A stretch of DNA of 64,000 nucleotides from an uncultured Prevotella sp. (GTDB lineage Bacteria; Bacteroidota; Bacteroidia; Bacteroidales; Bacteroidaceae): the NCBI GenBank assembly GCA_902491375.1, contig CABUHE010000001.1:191357-255356 (forward strand), written 5' to 3'. How positions within the stretch are numbered: position 1 is the first letter of the stretch; each line of letters opens with the position of its first letter. The notes beneath the pieces were generated by a model. It did not search any database. It had not been told where the DNA came from and saw only the letters and a program-made list of their open reading frames with translations. A program made the position numbers and the translations under genes. Of the stretch, positions 8,310 to 16,901 are shown piece by piece.

Positions 8310-8337
8310 TGCTTCCGTTTGAGGCATGGACATATAT

Positions 8338-8371
8338 AGAGCTGTACGCAAAAGCGTGCGGCTCTTTTTTA
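8338..8371 (+). terminator. Terminator of the 5-8.3 kb gene group
   Basis: A 12-bp stem AGAGCTGTACGC against GCGTGCGGCTCT (two G-U pairs), AAAA loop, then six T residues. Confidence 0.9.
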
Positions 8372-8413
8372 TATCAATTCCCGGCTGTTTTCTTATATGC
8401 CACGTATTGCCTT

Positions 8414-8503
8414 ATGAAAGGTGCCCTTTTAGGAAGTGAAAGAGCCTGTTTTGCCGTGTAAAATATGGCCTTTTATAATACGTTGATAATAAGATGGTTG
8501 CAG
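8414..8503 (+). repeat. 22-bp unit repeat array A with tail
   Basis: Three contiguous 22-bp units at 8414-8435, 8436-8457 and 8458-8479, each resembling GTAAAAGATGCCCTTTTG plus four variable bases. A 24-bp tail (8480-8503) with TTGATAATAAGATGG follows at once. It lies between the convergent M28 and DUF4294 genes. Same family and orientation as arrays at 14197, 22425, 29489, 37385 and 54964. Confidence 0.8.
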
Positions 8504-8576
8504 TGTGTGCCGTCAATGCTGTGGCTAAAGCGTTTCATGTATGGTATATTCCTGAATAAGTTGGGGCTTTAAACAG

Positions 8577-8610
8577 ACAATAGCCGCAGATGATTGTCTG
8601 CGGCTATTGT
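8577..8610. terminator. Palindromic hairpin between convergent genes
   Basis: ACAATAGCCGCAGA pairs perfectly with TCTGCGGCTATTGT around a 6-nt loop. No long T-tract on either side. Its position 37 nt beyond the stop of the DUF4294 gene suggests a terminator for that leftward transcript. Confidence 0.65.
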
Positions 8611-8646
8611 TGTACTGTGTATTAATCTGTTCAGATGTCTTGTATG

Positions 8647-9291
8647 TTAAATCTGCCCGGACTCAACCATAAGTACTACGCGTTCGGTCAGTCTGTCTGT
8701 CTTTTCGGGGTCATATTTTTTTGTAAGACTGGCTCCGAATGCCCATGCAAACGCCTGATAGAAGCCTGCGCGGACAGGACTGATGAAGGCGCGGATAAGG
8801 TCGTAAGCCGACGAGTCACACTCACGGTAAACAAGTTTGATGAGAAGTTTGCCCTGAGAGTATGACAGTTTCTTCATTCTCGGCGTATATCTGCGCTTTA
8901 TGTCCTCCTCAACTCGCTGCATGTGTCTGTCGCGTGCCTTCTTGTCAGGCAGTGTCTGAAGATACCTGTAAGTCTCAAGGATAATCTTGTTGACCTCTTT
9001 TGCTATCGGCAAAACCTTCTTGACGTTATAGACAAGGCGGTTGTAAGCTGCACGGCTTTTGGCGTTTTTGAACACAGGCTGCGGATATACGTAGACGTTG
9101 TTAAGCTCAACGTATTGCAGACTGTCGCCTCCTACCAGCACTTTGCTAACCTTAACCGTAGGCACGAACGTAGGGTTGTCCATGTCAACGGCTGCGTCCT
9201 CAGGGTTCTTGTCGTCTGTGTTTTGCGCCGTTGCAGCCAGCGGAGCAAGCAGCATGAGGACTGATGTTATAGTTATAAATAACCTTGTCAT
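8647..9291 (-). CDS. DUF4294 family exported protein
   Basis: 214 residues. A signal peptide (MTRLFITITSVLMLLAPLAATAQ) is followed by a short acidic linker and a conserved domain: VELNNVYVYPQPVFKNAKSR, then a helical section LVYNVKKVLPIAKEVNKIILETYRYL and KLSYSQGKLLIKLVYRE. I recognise this as the Bacteroidetes DUF4294 family, of unknown function. The protein should be periplasmic. The -7 promoter element ends only 5 bp before the start codon, so the mRNA may lack a leader. Confidence 0.87.
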   Translation of the reverse strand: MTRLFITITSVLMLLAPLAATAQNTDDKNPEDAAVDMDNPTFVPTVKVSKVLVGGDSLQYVELNNVYVYPQPVFKNAKSRAAYNRLVYNVKKVLPIAKEVNKIILETYRYLQTLPDKKARDRHMQRVEEDIKRRYTPRMKKLSYSQGKLLIKLVYRECDSSAYDLIRAFISPVRAGFYQAFAWAFGASLTKKYDPEKTDRLTERVVLMVESGQI

Positions 9292-9295
9292 GCTG

Positions 9296-9303
9296 CAAAA
9301 GTA
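9296..9303 (-). promoter_or_regulatory. -7 element adjoining the DUF4294 start codon
   Basis: TACTTTTG on the minus strand, ending 4 nt before the ATG at 9289-9291. Transcription would begin at or next to the start codon. Confidence 0.55.
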
Positions 9304-9356
9304 GTGGTTTTTATCGTATGACGTCGCGTTTTTAGTGTTTTTTATAAGTAAAAGTG

Positions 9357-9417
9357 GTTAACGGCTGTTGTCGTTCTCCTGCATAAGCCGGATTATGCAG
9401 GAGCGCGGCTGTTAACC
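9357..9417 (-). terminator. Nested palindrome ending the PAP2 gene
   Basis: CTCCTGCATAA (9376-9386) pairs perfectly with TTATGCAGGAG (9393-9403); outside it GGTTAAC (9357-9363) pairs with GTTAACC (9411-9417), which includes the PAP2 stop codon. T-rich minus-strand sequence follows. Confidence 0.7.
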
Positions 9418-10410
9418 TGCTGTGGTGCGGCATACCATCTTGCTGACCGGCAGAAGTATCAAATAAAGCAGAATTCCGCTTATAAATCCGGCAATGGCAT
9501 CGATTGCGTAGTGTGCCTGTATGTATACCGTAGAAAGGCAAAGAAATACGTAGAACGGCATGAGGACGTAGAACATGCGTCTGTCGCCTGTACGCCAGGC
9601 CAGCAGCATCAGTATAGTGCTTATGCCTACGTGGCTGCTCGGGAATGCGGCAGTTGGCCGTTCGCCTGCCGCCTTGGCGCTTTCAACCATCTGGTAGAAT
9701 ATTCCCTTGACGTAGCCCGGTGTAGGCAGACACTCCTGTACGTAGTTGAAATGGAAGTGAACGTCGGGGAATATGCCGTTCTTTGCGTTTGCAAGACCAA
9801 TGGCGTTGTAGTAGAAGGTAGGGCCGGTTACGGGCAGAAATATGTAGACTACATAGTATATGAAGAACGCCGTCAGCACTATGAATGCCGTGCGTTCGTA
9901 GTCGTGGTATCTGTAAATGAAGTAATATATCACCACGAAGGTAATCATCGGGTAGTAGGCTGCGTAGCCCATGTCCATAAGCTCGCTCACTATCGGCCAC
10001 GGCATGGCGTGATAGAACAGCAGAGCAGGCTGGCATCCGAAGATGTCTTGCTCGTATTGGGCGAATATATGGTCAAGATTAGGCAGCATACGGTTTATCT
10101 CGTAGGTATCAGGATACCACCATCCGAGCAGTGCGAGTTGCACCGTTATGCGCAGAAATTGCGTCAGACGGCACGGCAGCATGCGGTAGACAGCCCACAT
10201 TCCGGCCGTTATCACAGCAATTCTGACGCGCCCCCATATCATTGTATCGGGATTTTCGAGCTTCGTGTATGTGAAGAATATTATCAGCAACGTCAGCACC
10301 ATGTAGGCCACCATTACCCATTCAAGGGCATAAAGGCCCTTCTTGGGGTGCTTGTCTATAGTGAACAGTTGCTTAATGAATCTAATCATTGATGTTTTTT
10401 GATTATGCAA
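9412..10410 (-). CDS. PAP2-family membrane enzyme, possibly inositol-phosphoceramide synthase-like
   Basis: 332 residues with about six membrane segments. The C-terminal half carries PAP2 signatures: AAFPSSH (His260, the PSGH-type motif) and STVYIQAHYAID (His300, Asp304). Such enzymes move or remove phosphate head groups of membrane lipids. The long N-terminal membrane part and the HYAID motif resemble Aur1-like inositol-phosphoceramide synthases, and an inositol-3-phosphate synthase lies at 61569, but a generic lipid phosphatase is equally possible. An ATG seven codons in (MIRFIK) may be the true start. It lies 82 nt downstream of the epimerase gene. Confidence 0.8.
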   Translation of the reverse strand: MHNQKTSMIRFIKQLFTIDKHPKKGLYALEWVMVAYMVLTLLIIFFTYTKLENPDTMIWGRVRIAVITAGMWAVYRMLPCRLTQFLRITVQLALLGWWYPDTYEINRMLPNLDHIFAQYEQDIFGCQPALLFYHAMPWPIVSELMDMGYAAYYPMITFVVIYYFIYRYHDYERTAFIVLTAFFIYYVVYIFLPVTGPTFYYNAIGLANAKNGIFPDVHFHFNYVQECLPTPGYVKGIFYQMVESAKAAGERPTAAFPSSHVGISTILMLLAWRTGDRRMFYVLMPFYVFLCLSTVYIQAHYAIDAIAGFISGILLYLILLPVSKMVCRTTAG

Positions 10411-10492
10411 TTCGTTTGATTCGCTTGTCTAATGCCCGGCTGGTATGCGTGGCAGCCGGTGTCTGAGATGCCGTCCGGTAAGGTCGGACTTG

Positions 10493-11494
10493 TTAAAGCC
10501 ACTTGTTTTCCTTATACCATTCAATCGCTTCATGCACTCCTCTCTCGAGGTTGTAGTGTGGTTTGAAACCGAGTTCATTGACAGCCGGTGTTATGTCGCA
10601 CCGCCAGTTGCGTTGCTTCATTATCTTGTATTTGTCGTTGTTGAGCGCGGTTATTTTGCCCGTAAGCTGTCCGATGCACTCGCCTGCGGCTGTAACGGCT
10701 CTCAGCATCCATAGCGGAGCCTTGATGCGCAGCAGCCACGGATTGCTTAACTCATGGCATATCAGGTCGCTGAACGCGCGCGAAGAGTAAACGTTACCGT
10801 CGCTAAGGAAGTATTTTGTGCCTACGTTGCCGTTGTCAAGAGCCAGCATTGCGGCCTGTACAAGGTCTTTTACGTAGATGAAAGTGATGTCCTGCGGCTT
10901 CAGTCCTGCGGCGAAGTCTACGTGGCGGCTTATGCTCTGTGCCATCATGAAGTAGTCTTTCTCACGCGGGCCGTACACTCCTGTGGGGCGCAGAATTATG
11001 AACGGAAAACCTTTCATGGCGTCGAGCGCCTTCTCGGCCTCCAGCTTGCTCTGTCCGTATGCAGTGTTGGGGTGGGGTGTGTCGCCGGCGTTTATGTCAG
11101 TGTAGGGAGTATTCTCGCGTGCCGGACCGACCACGCTGAGGCTGCTCATGAATACAAAGCGCTTCAGATTAGGGCAGGTTGTGCTTACGGCAGCCGCCAG
11201 ATTGGCTGTTCCTGTGGTGTTCACACGGAAGAAGTCTGACTTATGCAGGCATTTGGTAGCACCTGCGGCGTGGATGACATAGTCGAAGTTCATGCCTTCG
11301 AGCTTGCTTCTCAGGTCGTCAGGATTGTTGAAGTCGAGTTCTATGAAGTGTATCCTGCTGTCTGTAAGATAACGCCTTGAACTGCTCTTGCGTACAGCTG
11401 CCCATGTGTCGAGCCCCCTGTTGAGTGCTTCCTCGACTAAAAAGCTGCCTATGAAGCCGCTTGCGCCGGTTATCAGTATTCTCCTTTGCTGCAT
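10493..11494 (-). CDS. NAD-dependent epimerase/dehydratase family protein
   Basis: 333 residues with an extended short-chain dehydrogenase Rossmann fold: GASGFIGSFLVEEAL (residues 8-22, GxxGxxG), SSLSVVG (the Ser strand), and YGQSKLEAEK (catalytic YxxxK). Substrates in this family are mostly nucleotide sugars, but dihydroflavonol-reductase-like and sterol-dehydrogenase-like members have the same motifs; I cannot name the substrate. It precedes the PAP2 gene on the same strand, hinting at lipid or envelope chemistry. Confidence 0.87.
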   Translation of the reverse strand: MQQRRILITGASGFIGSFLVEEALNRGLDTWAAVRKSSSRRYLTDSRIHFIELDFNNPDDLRSKLEGMNFDYVIHAAGATKCLHKSDFFRVNTTGTANLAAAVSTTCPNLKRFVFMSSLSVVGPARENTPYTDINAGDTPHPNTAYGQSKLEAEKALDAMKGFPFIILRPTGVYGPREKDYFMMAQSISRHVDFAAGLKPQDITFIYVKDLVQAAMLALDNGNVGTKYFLSDGNVYSSRAFSDLICHELSNPWLLRIKAPLWMLRAVTAAGECIGQLTGKITALNNDKYKIMKQRNWRCDITPAVNELGFKPHYNLERGVHEAIEWYKENKWL

Positions 11495-11518
11495 GTATTA
11501 AAATTCCGTTACAGCCTG

Positions 11519-11526
11519 CAAAGGTA
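11519..11526 (-). promoter_or_regulatory. -7 element of the epimerase promoter
   Basis: TACCTTTG on the minus strand, 25 nt upstream of the start at 11494. Confidence 0.6.
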
Positions 11527-11608
11527 CATAAAAAGGTGTAAAGGTGTAACGATAAGCGGTCGAAAAGGACGTTTTTTAGGTTAAAAAGGTAAAAGTATGA
11601 AACAAAAG

Positions 11609-11657
11609 GACAGCGGAAAGATGCAAAACACAACAGTTATTAACATCTTCCGCTGTT
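11609..11657 (-). terminator. Terminator of the CoA-transferase gene
   Basis: GGACAGCGGAAAGATG (11609-11624) pairs with CATCTTCCGCTGTTC (from 11644) with one bulged A; on the minus strand the stem is followed by CCTTTTGTTTC. It sits 29 nt past the stop at 11686. Confidence 0.75.
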
Positions 11658-11685
11658 CTTATAAGGTTTTTAATATTTGGTCTAT

Positions 11686-13191
11686 TTACTTGACGTATTC
11701 GGAGAAATCGGTCAGACGCATGTCGCCCTTGCGTGCCAGCGAGTCGTGCATTGCGAACGCAGCGGTGAGGCAATGGCGTGTGTGTCCGCCTTTAGCGATT
11801 TTCAGATAGTCGCGCAGCAGCGGTTTGTAGTCAGGATGTGCGCAGTTCTCGATTATGAGTTGAGCGCGCTCCTCTGGGCATTTACCGCGCAGATCGGCAA
11901 CTCCTTGCTCTGTTACGATTACGTTAACGTCGTGTTCAGAGCTGTCCTGATGGCTTACGAAGGGCACGATTGAGCTGATAAGTCCGCCTTTGGCCGTTGA
12001 AGCACAGGTGAATATGCTTATGTAAGCGTTGCGCTCGAAGTCGCCTGAACCGCCGATTCCGTTCATCATCTTTGTTCCGCTGATGTGTGTAGAGTTAGCG
12101 TTTCCGTAGATGTCGACCTCGATTGCAGTGTTTATAGCAATGACTCCGAGTCGGCGGATTACTTCAGGTGAGTTTGAAATCTCGCTCGGACGCAGTGTGA
12201 GGTGCTGCTTGAAGTAGTCCATGTTGTCGTAAATCTGCATCAGGCATTCGTTTGAAACAGTCAGCGAACATGATGATGCGTCCTTGACGCGGCCTTCGAG
12301 CATCATGCCTACGACGCTGTCCTGAAGCACTTCTGTGTACACATTGAAGTCTGGCACGCTCTTTTCGTGTCCCAGCGCGCCGAGTATTGCGTTGGCAGTG
12401 CTGCCCACTCCGCTCTGCAAAGGCAGGAATGAAGAAGGTATTATGCCACGCTTCATGTCGCCGAGGAGGAACTGTGCAACGTTGTGTCCTATCTGGTCGG
12501 TTACGGGGTCAGAGTCCTTGAATGCTCGTGCTTCGTCAGCTATGTCGCATTCAACCACGCCTACAATCTTCTTTGCGTCTATCTCGACATACGGTTTACC
12601 TATGCGGTCGTTCACGTGGGTTATCGGTATAGGCTGGCGCAGAGGCGGATCGAGCGGCTCGTAGACGTCGTGCAGGAACTTAGCGTCCTTGCTGTGGAAT
12701 GAGTTAAGCTCCAGTATGACGTGCTTTGCAAGGCGTGCTACTGTGGGGCTTATGCCGCCTGCGGCTGTGAGATATGCTTTACAGGTGGTTTCGCCTTCCT
12801 CGATGTCGCACACTTCGAGTATCGCCCAGTCAACCTGTCCCATGAAACCGTAGCGCAGCTCTTGCGCCATCTGGCTCAGATGGATGTCGTTGTACGATAT
12901 CTCTCCTGCGTTTACGTGGCGGCGGAAGTCAGAGTTTGTGGTGTAAGGAGCGCGGTAACGTATTGCCTGTGCGTTTGAAAGGTCACCGTCGGCGCTCTGT
13001 CCGGTTGATGCACCGGTGAAAAGTCCGATTTTAAACTCGCGTCCGGCCTCGTGCTCTGCCTGAGCTATCTTGGCCAGTTCCTTTGTTACTGCCTTGGCTG
13101 TGCCCGCAGGTGTGAATCCGCTGAGGCCAATGTTTTCGCCGTTGCGGATCATCGAAGCGGCTTCAGCCGCCGTAATGCGTTTGTATGCCAT
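11686..13191 (-). CDS. Acetyl-CoA hydrolase/transferase family protein (succinate or acetate CoA-transferase)
   Basis: 501 residues, the size of AarC/Cat1-type class I CoA-transferases. The N-terminal domain begins YKRITAAEAASMIRNGENIGLSGFTPAGTAK; the C-terminal domain has FNVYTEVLQDS, whose Glu fits the catalytic residue that forms the glutamyl-CoA thioester, and GIGGSGDFERNAYISIF. It moves CoA between succinate, acetate or propionate, which in Prevotella and Bacteroides links succinyl-CoA/propionyl-CoA conversion to fermentation end products. Substrate choice cannot be fixed from sequence alone. It is a single-gene unit with strong promoter and terminator. Confidence 0.9.
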   Translation of the reverse strand: MAYKRITAAEAASMIRNGENIGLSGFTPAGTAKAVTKELAKIAQAEHEAGREFKIGLFTGASTGQSADGDLSNAQAIRYRAPYTTNSDFRRHVNAGEISYNDIHLSQMAQELRYGFMGQVDWAILEVCDIEEGETTCKAYLTAAGGISPTVARLAKHVILELNSFHSKDAKFLHDVYEPLDPPLRQPIPITHVNDRIGKPYVEIDAKKIVGVVECDIADEARAFKDSDPVTDQIGHNVAQFLLGDMKRGIIPSSFLPLQSGVGSTANAILGALGHEKSVPDFNVYTEVLQDSVVGMMLEGRVKDASSCSLTVSNECLMQIYDNMDYFKQHLTLRPSEISNSPEVIRRLGVIAINTAIEVDIYGNANSTHISGTKMMNGIGGSGDFERNAYISIFTCASTAKGGLISSIVPFVSHQDSSEHDVNVIVTEQGVADLRGKCPEERAQLIIENCAHPDYKPLLRDYLKIAKGGHTRHCLTAAFAMHDSLARKGDMRLTDFSEYVK

Positions 13192-13330
13192 ATAACTGTT
13201 AATTTTAAATTATATTATTTCAGTATTGAATGTTTGCTGACATCGGTAGTCCCTGTCGGCATGAAGGTCGGCTTCATAACCGGCACAGACGATTGAATAA
13301 TGTGTTCTTTGTGTTTTTTATTAGCTGTTG

Positions 13331-13362
13331 CAAAAGTAACAATATTTTGTCTTAGTTCCAAA
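13331..13362 (-). promoter_or_regulatory. Promoter of the CoA-transferase gene
   Basis: On the minus strand TTTG (13359-13362), 20-bp spacer, TACTTTTG (13331-13338). A textbook match, leaving a leader of about 135 nt before the start at 13191. Confidence 0.8.
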
Positions 13363-13525
13363 CATGTAATGTTATAATTCCCGAAAAAGAATGTTACATG
13401 CTGTCGCTGTTTTTTGCGGATTGGTCGCCGTCCGGTACGGCCTGTATGCCGGTTTTGTTTTAAAAAAACAATATTTTTGGCCAGACACTGTAGAAATTGT
13501 TATGAAAAATGTCATGGTTATAACG

Positions 13526-13542
13526 TAATTTTGCTAATTTTG
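13526..13542 (+). promoter_or_regulatory. Two overlapping -7 elements for the PH-domain gene
   Basis: TAATTTTG occurs at 13526-13533 and again at 13535-13542, 18 nt before the ATG at 13560. No -33 element is obvious. Confidence 0.45.
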
Positions 13543-13559
13543 TAGCAAAACCCACGCTT

Positions 13560-14099
13560 ATGGAGAATATGCGGAATGATAACGTTTTTAAGGTGACGAA
13601 GAGCCGTCTTGTGTTTTACGTCACGTTGGGTGCCTGCGTATTGCTTGTCGCCGTGTTCGTACCTGCATGGTATATGGTGTTCGCTGAGCCTTTTATACTT
13701 GTGCCTTTCATTATTATGACGCTGGCGTCGGTGTCTGTGTTCGGTATGCTTATCTACTTCTACATGATTTCGCCTAAGAGAATCGAGCTGACGGCTGACT
13801 CGCTTGTGTTGCACCGTGTGTGGGGCAAAAGGAGACTGCGCTATGCTGATATAGCTGATGTCGGATTGTGGAAAGGCAAGTCGTCTGAGATGATACGCCT
13901 GTGCGGAAGCGGTGCTTTCTGCGGATACATCGGCTGGTTTTCAGGAGGAGGACTTGATTTGCATTTTGAATACGTCGGAAGTTATTCTGATGCTTTCTAC
14001 GTCAAGACACGCAGAGGCAGGACATATCTGCTCAGCTGCGACGACGCAGGGCAGGTGGTAAGACGTATTGAAGATAAAATCGACGGGGCGGCGGCATGA
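13560..14099 (+). CDS. Membrane protein with bacterial PH-like domain
   Basis: 179 residues. Two hydrophobic segments (about 18-38 and 45-68) form a hairpin in the inner membrane, followed by a cytoplasmic beta-rich domain: KRIELTADSLVLHRVWGKRRLRYADIADVGLW, then FYVKTRRGRTYLLSCDDAGQVVRRIEDKI. This pattern fits bacterial PH domains (DUF304/bPH2 group), whose role is not established. It stands alone, divergent from the CoA-transferase gene, with array B downstream. Confidence 0.7.
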   Translation: MENMRNDNVFKVTKSRLVFYVTLGACVLLVAVFVPAWYMVFAEPFILVPFIIMTLASVSVFGMLIYFYMISPKRIELTADSLVLHRVWGKRRLRYADIADVGLWKGKSSEMIRLCGSGAFCGYIGWFSGGGLDLHFEYVGSYSDAFYVKTRRGRTYLLSCDDAGQVVRRIEDKIDGAAA

Positions 14100-14196
14100 G
14101 CCTGTATGCCTGTTTTGTATGAGCTATAATGCGCATTTTGGTCTCCGGCTTTATTGTCGGTGTGATGTTTTCGGGATATAAGTAAACTATTTGATT

Positions 14197-14343
14197 GTGA
14201 AAGGTGGCTTTTCAGCGTGTAAGAGATGCCCTTTCGCATTGTAAAAGACGCTCTTTCAGACGATAAAAGACGGTCTTTTAGAAAACGTTTTGTCCGCCAT
14301 TTGTCTGTTGCCAAGTAAGATGTTGATAATAAGGATGTTACAG
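14197..14343 (+). repeat. 22-bp unit repeat array B with tail
   Basis: Four contiguous 22-bp units start at 14197, 14219, 14241 and 14263. The tail copy (14320-14343, TTGATAATAAGGATGTT) follows 35 nt after the last unit and overlaps the radC stop codon at 14338. It lies between convergent genes. Confidence 0.8.
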
Positions 14344-15030
14344 CCGGCCTTCTTCTGAGTAGCTGTAATATCGTCCGTCGGTTATTATAAGATGGTCGAG
14401 CATGTAAAGCCGCATTACTTCACATGCCTTTTTCAGCTTTTGCGTTATGCGGTCGTCATCTCCGCTGGGCCTTGCGTTGCCGCTCGGATGGTTGTGGCAG
14501 AGTGCAACAACCGTGGCGTTGCAGAGCAGGGCGTTCTTTATTATCACACGGATGTCGACTGCCGTCTCTGTTATTCCTCCGTGCGAGAGCTGCACTGCTT
14601 TAATAAGCTTGAAGTTCTGGTTCATCAGCAGCACCCATGCCTCTTCCTCGCTGAGGTCTTGCATACGCGGGTGCATGTATTCATAGATTGCCGTTGCCGA
14701 GTTGAGCTGCTTGCGCTCCTCCGCCTTTTCAGCCTGACGCCGCTTGCCGAGTTCGCAGGCTGCCAGTATCGTTACGGCCTTGGCAGGCCCCATCCCTTTA
14801 TAGCTGCCGTCTGTAAGTTCGGCTATTGTCTTCTTGCCCAGTGTGTTGAGATTGTTGTCGCAGTCAGCCAGCACACGCTTCATCAGGTCGACTGCGCTCT
14901 CGTCCTGCGAGCCTGAGCCTATAAGAATGGCAAGCAGTTCGGCGTTTGACAGAGCCGACGGACCAAGACGCATCAGTTTTTCGCGCGGCCGGTCTTCTTC
15001 TGCCCATTTGTTGATGCTGAGTTTTGACAT
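14338..15030 (-). CDS. radC: RadC family JAB-domain protein
   Basis: 230 residues. The N-terminal helix-hairpin-helix part (LGPSALSNAELLAILIGSG) is followed by an MPN/JAB metalloprotease-like domain with the JAMM signature: HGGITETAVDIR, then HNHPSGNARPSGDDD (two His and Asp for zinc). Long annotated as a DNA-repair protein, RadC has a doubtful repair role; the fold suggests a hydrolase. It lies 46 nt downstream of the glycosyltransferase gene and may share its transcript. Length and motifs are complete. Confidence 0.92.
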   Translation of the reverse strand: MSKLSINKWAEEDRPREKLMRLGPSALSNAELLAILIGSGSQDESAVDLMKRVLADCDNNLNTLGKKTIAELTDGSYKGMGPAKAVTILAACELGKRRQAEKAEERKQLNSATAIYEYMHPRMQDLSEEEAWVLLMNQNFKLIKAVQLSHGGITETAVDIRVIIKNALLCNATVVALCHNHPSGNARPSGDDDRITQKLKKACEVMRLYMLDHLIITDGRYYSYSEEGRL

Positions 15031-15076
15031 ATAGAATGAGTTTGGGATGGGTGTTTACATGGTTGTGGCTGTAATG

Positions 15077-16114
15077 CTATTTGTAGAAGGTCTTGTCGAA
15101 AGCGTGAAACTCGTCCTGCCCTTTTACGCATCTTTTCCACCATGCCGTGATGAATCCGCAGCCGTATCCGAACAGCTGGATGAACGCTGCCGGAATGCTC
15201 AGCAGGCCTACTTTCAGGCTCTTGTTGCTGATGGAAGAACCGATGAATATCAGCAGACAGTAGAAAATTATTGGCAGCCACGGCCCGGCGCAGAGCCAGT
15301 ACCATTTGTGTATGTCGTCATACTCCATTAGTATGCGCCCTACGGCAGAGATGAGTATTAGCGCGCAGACGCCTACCGTGAACACCATAGGCAGCATGTG
15401 GACAAGCTTGAGCGACTCTGGATATTTCTTGTAGAGGTTTATACGGGCTATGCCGCTGTTGAAAACCTGGCGGAAAAACTTGCGGAAGTCGGTGCGGCGC
15501 TTGTGCCATACCCATGCTTCGGGGAACAGTCGGCAGCGGCAGCCAGCCTTGAATATGCGTATGCTGAAATCTATGTCCTCGCCGAAACGCATCTTGGAGA
15601 ATCCTCCAAGGCGCAGATATACGTCGCGGCGTATGCCCATGTTGTATGAACGTGGATAAAACTTGTCGAGCTTCTTCTTGCCTCCGCGTATGCCGCCGGT
15701 GGTGAAGAAGCTGGTCATCGAGTAGCTTATCGCCTTCTGGGTGTCGGTAAACGACGGATGGGCACTGTCTGGTCCGCCGAACGCATCGGCCGGCTCACGC
15801 GTCAGTTCGTCGTCAACGGCCTTCAGATAGCCTTCCGGCAGAACAACGTCAGAGTCGAGAACAATGAGATATTCGCCTTTTGAACGCTCCGCGCCGTAGT
15901 TGCGGCTCTGTCCCGGTCCGCTGTTCTTCTTCATGTAATAGTGCAGGTCGAGTCTGTCGGCGTATCTGTCGCATACGTCCTTGCATGGTGTAGAGCTGCC
16001 GTCTTCAACGATTATCACTTCAAAGTCGTTTACGGTCTGTCTTGTCAGACTGTCCAACAGTTCGTCTACTTCGTCAGGACGGTTGTACACTGGAACGATA
16101 AAGGAATATTTCAT
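15077..16114 (-). CDS. Family 2 glycosyltransferase with C-terminal membrane segments
   Basis: 345 residues. The GT-A domain starts MKYSFIVPVYNRPDEVDELLDSL, has VIIVEDGSS, and the metal-binding DxD-like LIVLDSDVVLPEG near residue 90; GGFSKMRFGEDIDFSIRIFKAG is the acceptor-side ED motif. After residue about 245 come two to three membrane spans. It should transfer a sugar from a nucleotide donor at the cytoplasmic membrane face, probably to a lipid or surface polysaccharide; donor and acceptor are unknown. Confidence 0.9.
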   Translation of the reverse strand: MKYSFIVPVYNRPDEVDELLDSLTRQTVNDFEVIIVEDGSSTPCKDVCDRYADRLDLHYYMKKNSGPGQSRNYGAERSKGEYLIVLDSDVVLPEGYLKAVDDELTREPADAFGGPDSAHPSFTDTQKAISYSMTSFFTTGGIRGGKKKLDKFYPRSYNMGIRRDVYLRLGGFSKMRFGEDIDFSIRIFKAGCRCRLFPEAWVWHKRRTDFRKFFRQVFNSGIARINLYKKYPESLKLVHMLPMVFTVGVCALILISAVGRILMEYDDIHKWYWLCAGPWLPIIFYCLLIFIGSSISNKSLKVGLLSIPAAFIQLFGYGCGFITAWWKRCVKGQDEFHAFDKTFYK

Positions 16115-16206
16115 TGCTGATTTCTGTGTTTAAGGTTATTGGGTAAGTAGTGTCATGCCGTGCATGACGGCCGTCGGCGCCAAGTGTCGTGTGTGCCTTT
16201 AAGCGG

Positions 16207-16293
16207 CAAGAGGGTTAAAATAGTCGGAGACAACAGCTTGTGTGATTGCAAATGTTCTTTGCGTCATTGTCTTAAACTACTTTAACCCTCTTG
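16207..16293. repeat. Long-range inverted repeat (possible terminator of efp)
   Basis: CAAGAGGGTTAAAATAGT (16207-16224) is repeated inverted at 16276-16293 with one mismatch, across 51 nt in which GACAA/TTGTC and TGCAAA/TTTGCG can also pair. It lies 40 nt beyond the efp stop, between two leftward genes. A similar GGAGTTAAAG inverted repeat occurs at 20351. Confidence 0.6.
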
Positions 16294-16334
16294 TTGCATA
16301 TTGTCTGCAGAATCTCCTTCGGAGAGGCAGGCTT

Positions 16335-16901
16335 TTATTCCTTAACTCGGCTCAGATAGCTGCCGTCGCGTGTGTCGATCTGGATGAGGTCGCCCTCGTT
16401 GATGAACAGCGGCACGCGTACTTCAACACCAGTCTCAAGTGTTGCAGGCTTAGTAGCGTTAGTAGCTGTATCGCCCTTGATGCCCGGCTCGCTGTGAGTT
16501 ACGCGGAGGTTAGTCTTGACAGGCATTTCAGCGTAGAGAATAGTACCGTCTGTTGTGTCGGTAACAACCTCGACAACGTCGCCTTCCTTCATGTAGTCAA
16601 CGCCGATGATAGAGTCGCGGTTGATAGGTATCTGCTCGAAAGTCTCCTGGTTCATGAAGATCAGACCAGTCGGGTCTTCGTAGAGATACTGGTAGGGACG
16701 GTGCTCGATGCGCACGTCTTCAAGCTTGAATCCGATCTGGAAAGTACGCTCGAGTACGCGTCCGTCGGTTACGTTCTTCAGCTTTGTACGCATAACGGTA
16801 TTGCCCTTGCCCGGCTTTACGTGCTGGAAGTCAATGCAAATCCATACCTGGTTGTCCATGCGGATGCATGTTCCTTTTTTAATTTCCTGTGAGTTGATCA
16901 T
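16335..16901 (-). CDS. efp: Translation elongation factor P
   Basis: 188 residues, standard length: KOW-like domain I, then two OB domains. The conserved loop reads KPGKGNT (residues 30-36), with the tip lysine that in many bacteria is modified to rescue ribosomes stalled on proline runs. The C-terminus GDLIQIDTRDGSYLSRV is the family signature. No modification gene (epmA or dhps-like) is in the window. It is divergent from rpmH. Confidence 0.96.
   Translation of the reverse strand: MINSQEIKKGTCIRMDNQVWICIDFQHVKPGKGNTVMRTKLKNVTDGRVLERTFQIGFKLEDVRIEHRPYQYLYEDPTGLIFMNQETFEQIPINRDSIIGVDYMKEGDVVEVVTDTTDGTILYAEMPVKTNLRVTHSEPGIKGDTATNATKPATLETGVEVRVPLFINEGDLIQIDTRDGSYLSRVKE

Noticed and set aside
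8414..8479. 22-bp arrays as CRISPR
   Set aside because: No constant repeat separated by unique spacers; units are contiguous, diverged and only 22 bp, and no cas gene is present.
9511..10392. 293-residue + strand reading frame
   Set aside because: It lies wholly antisense to the PAP2 gene, is rich in His/Tyr/Arg with no family signature, and is explained by codon bias of the real gene.
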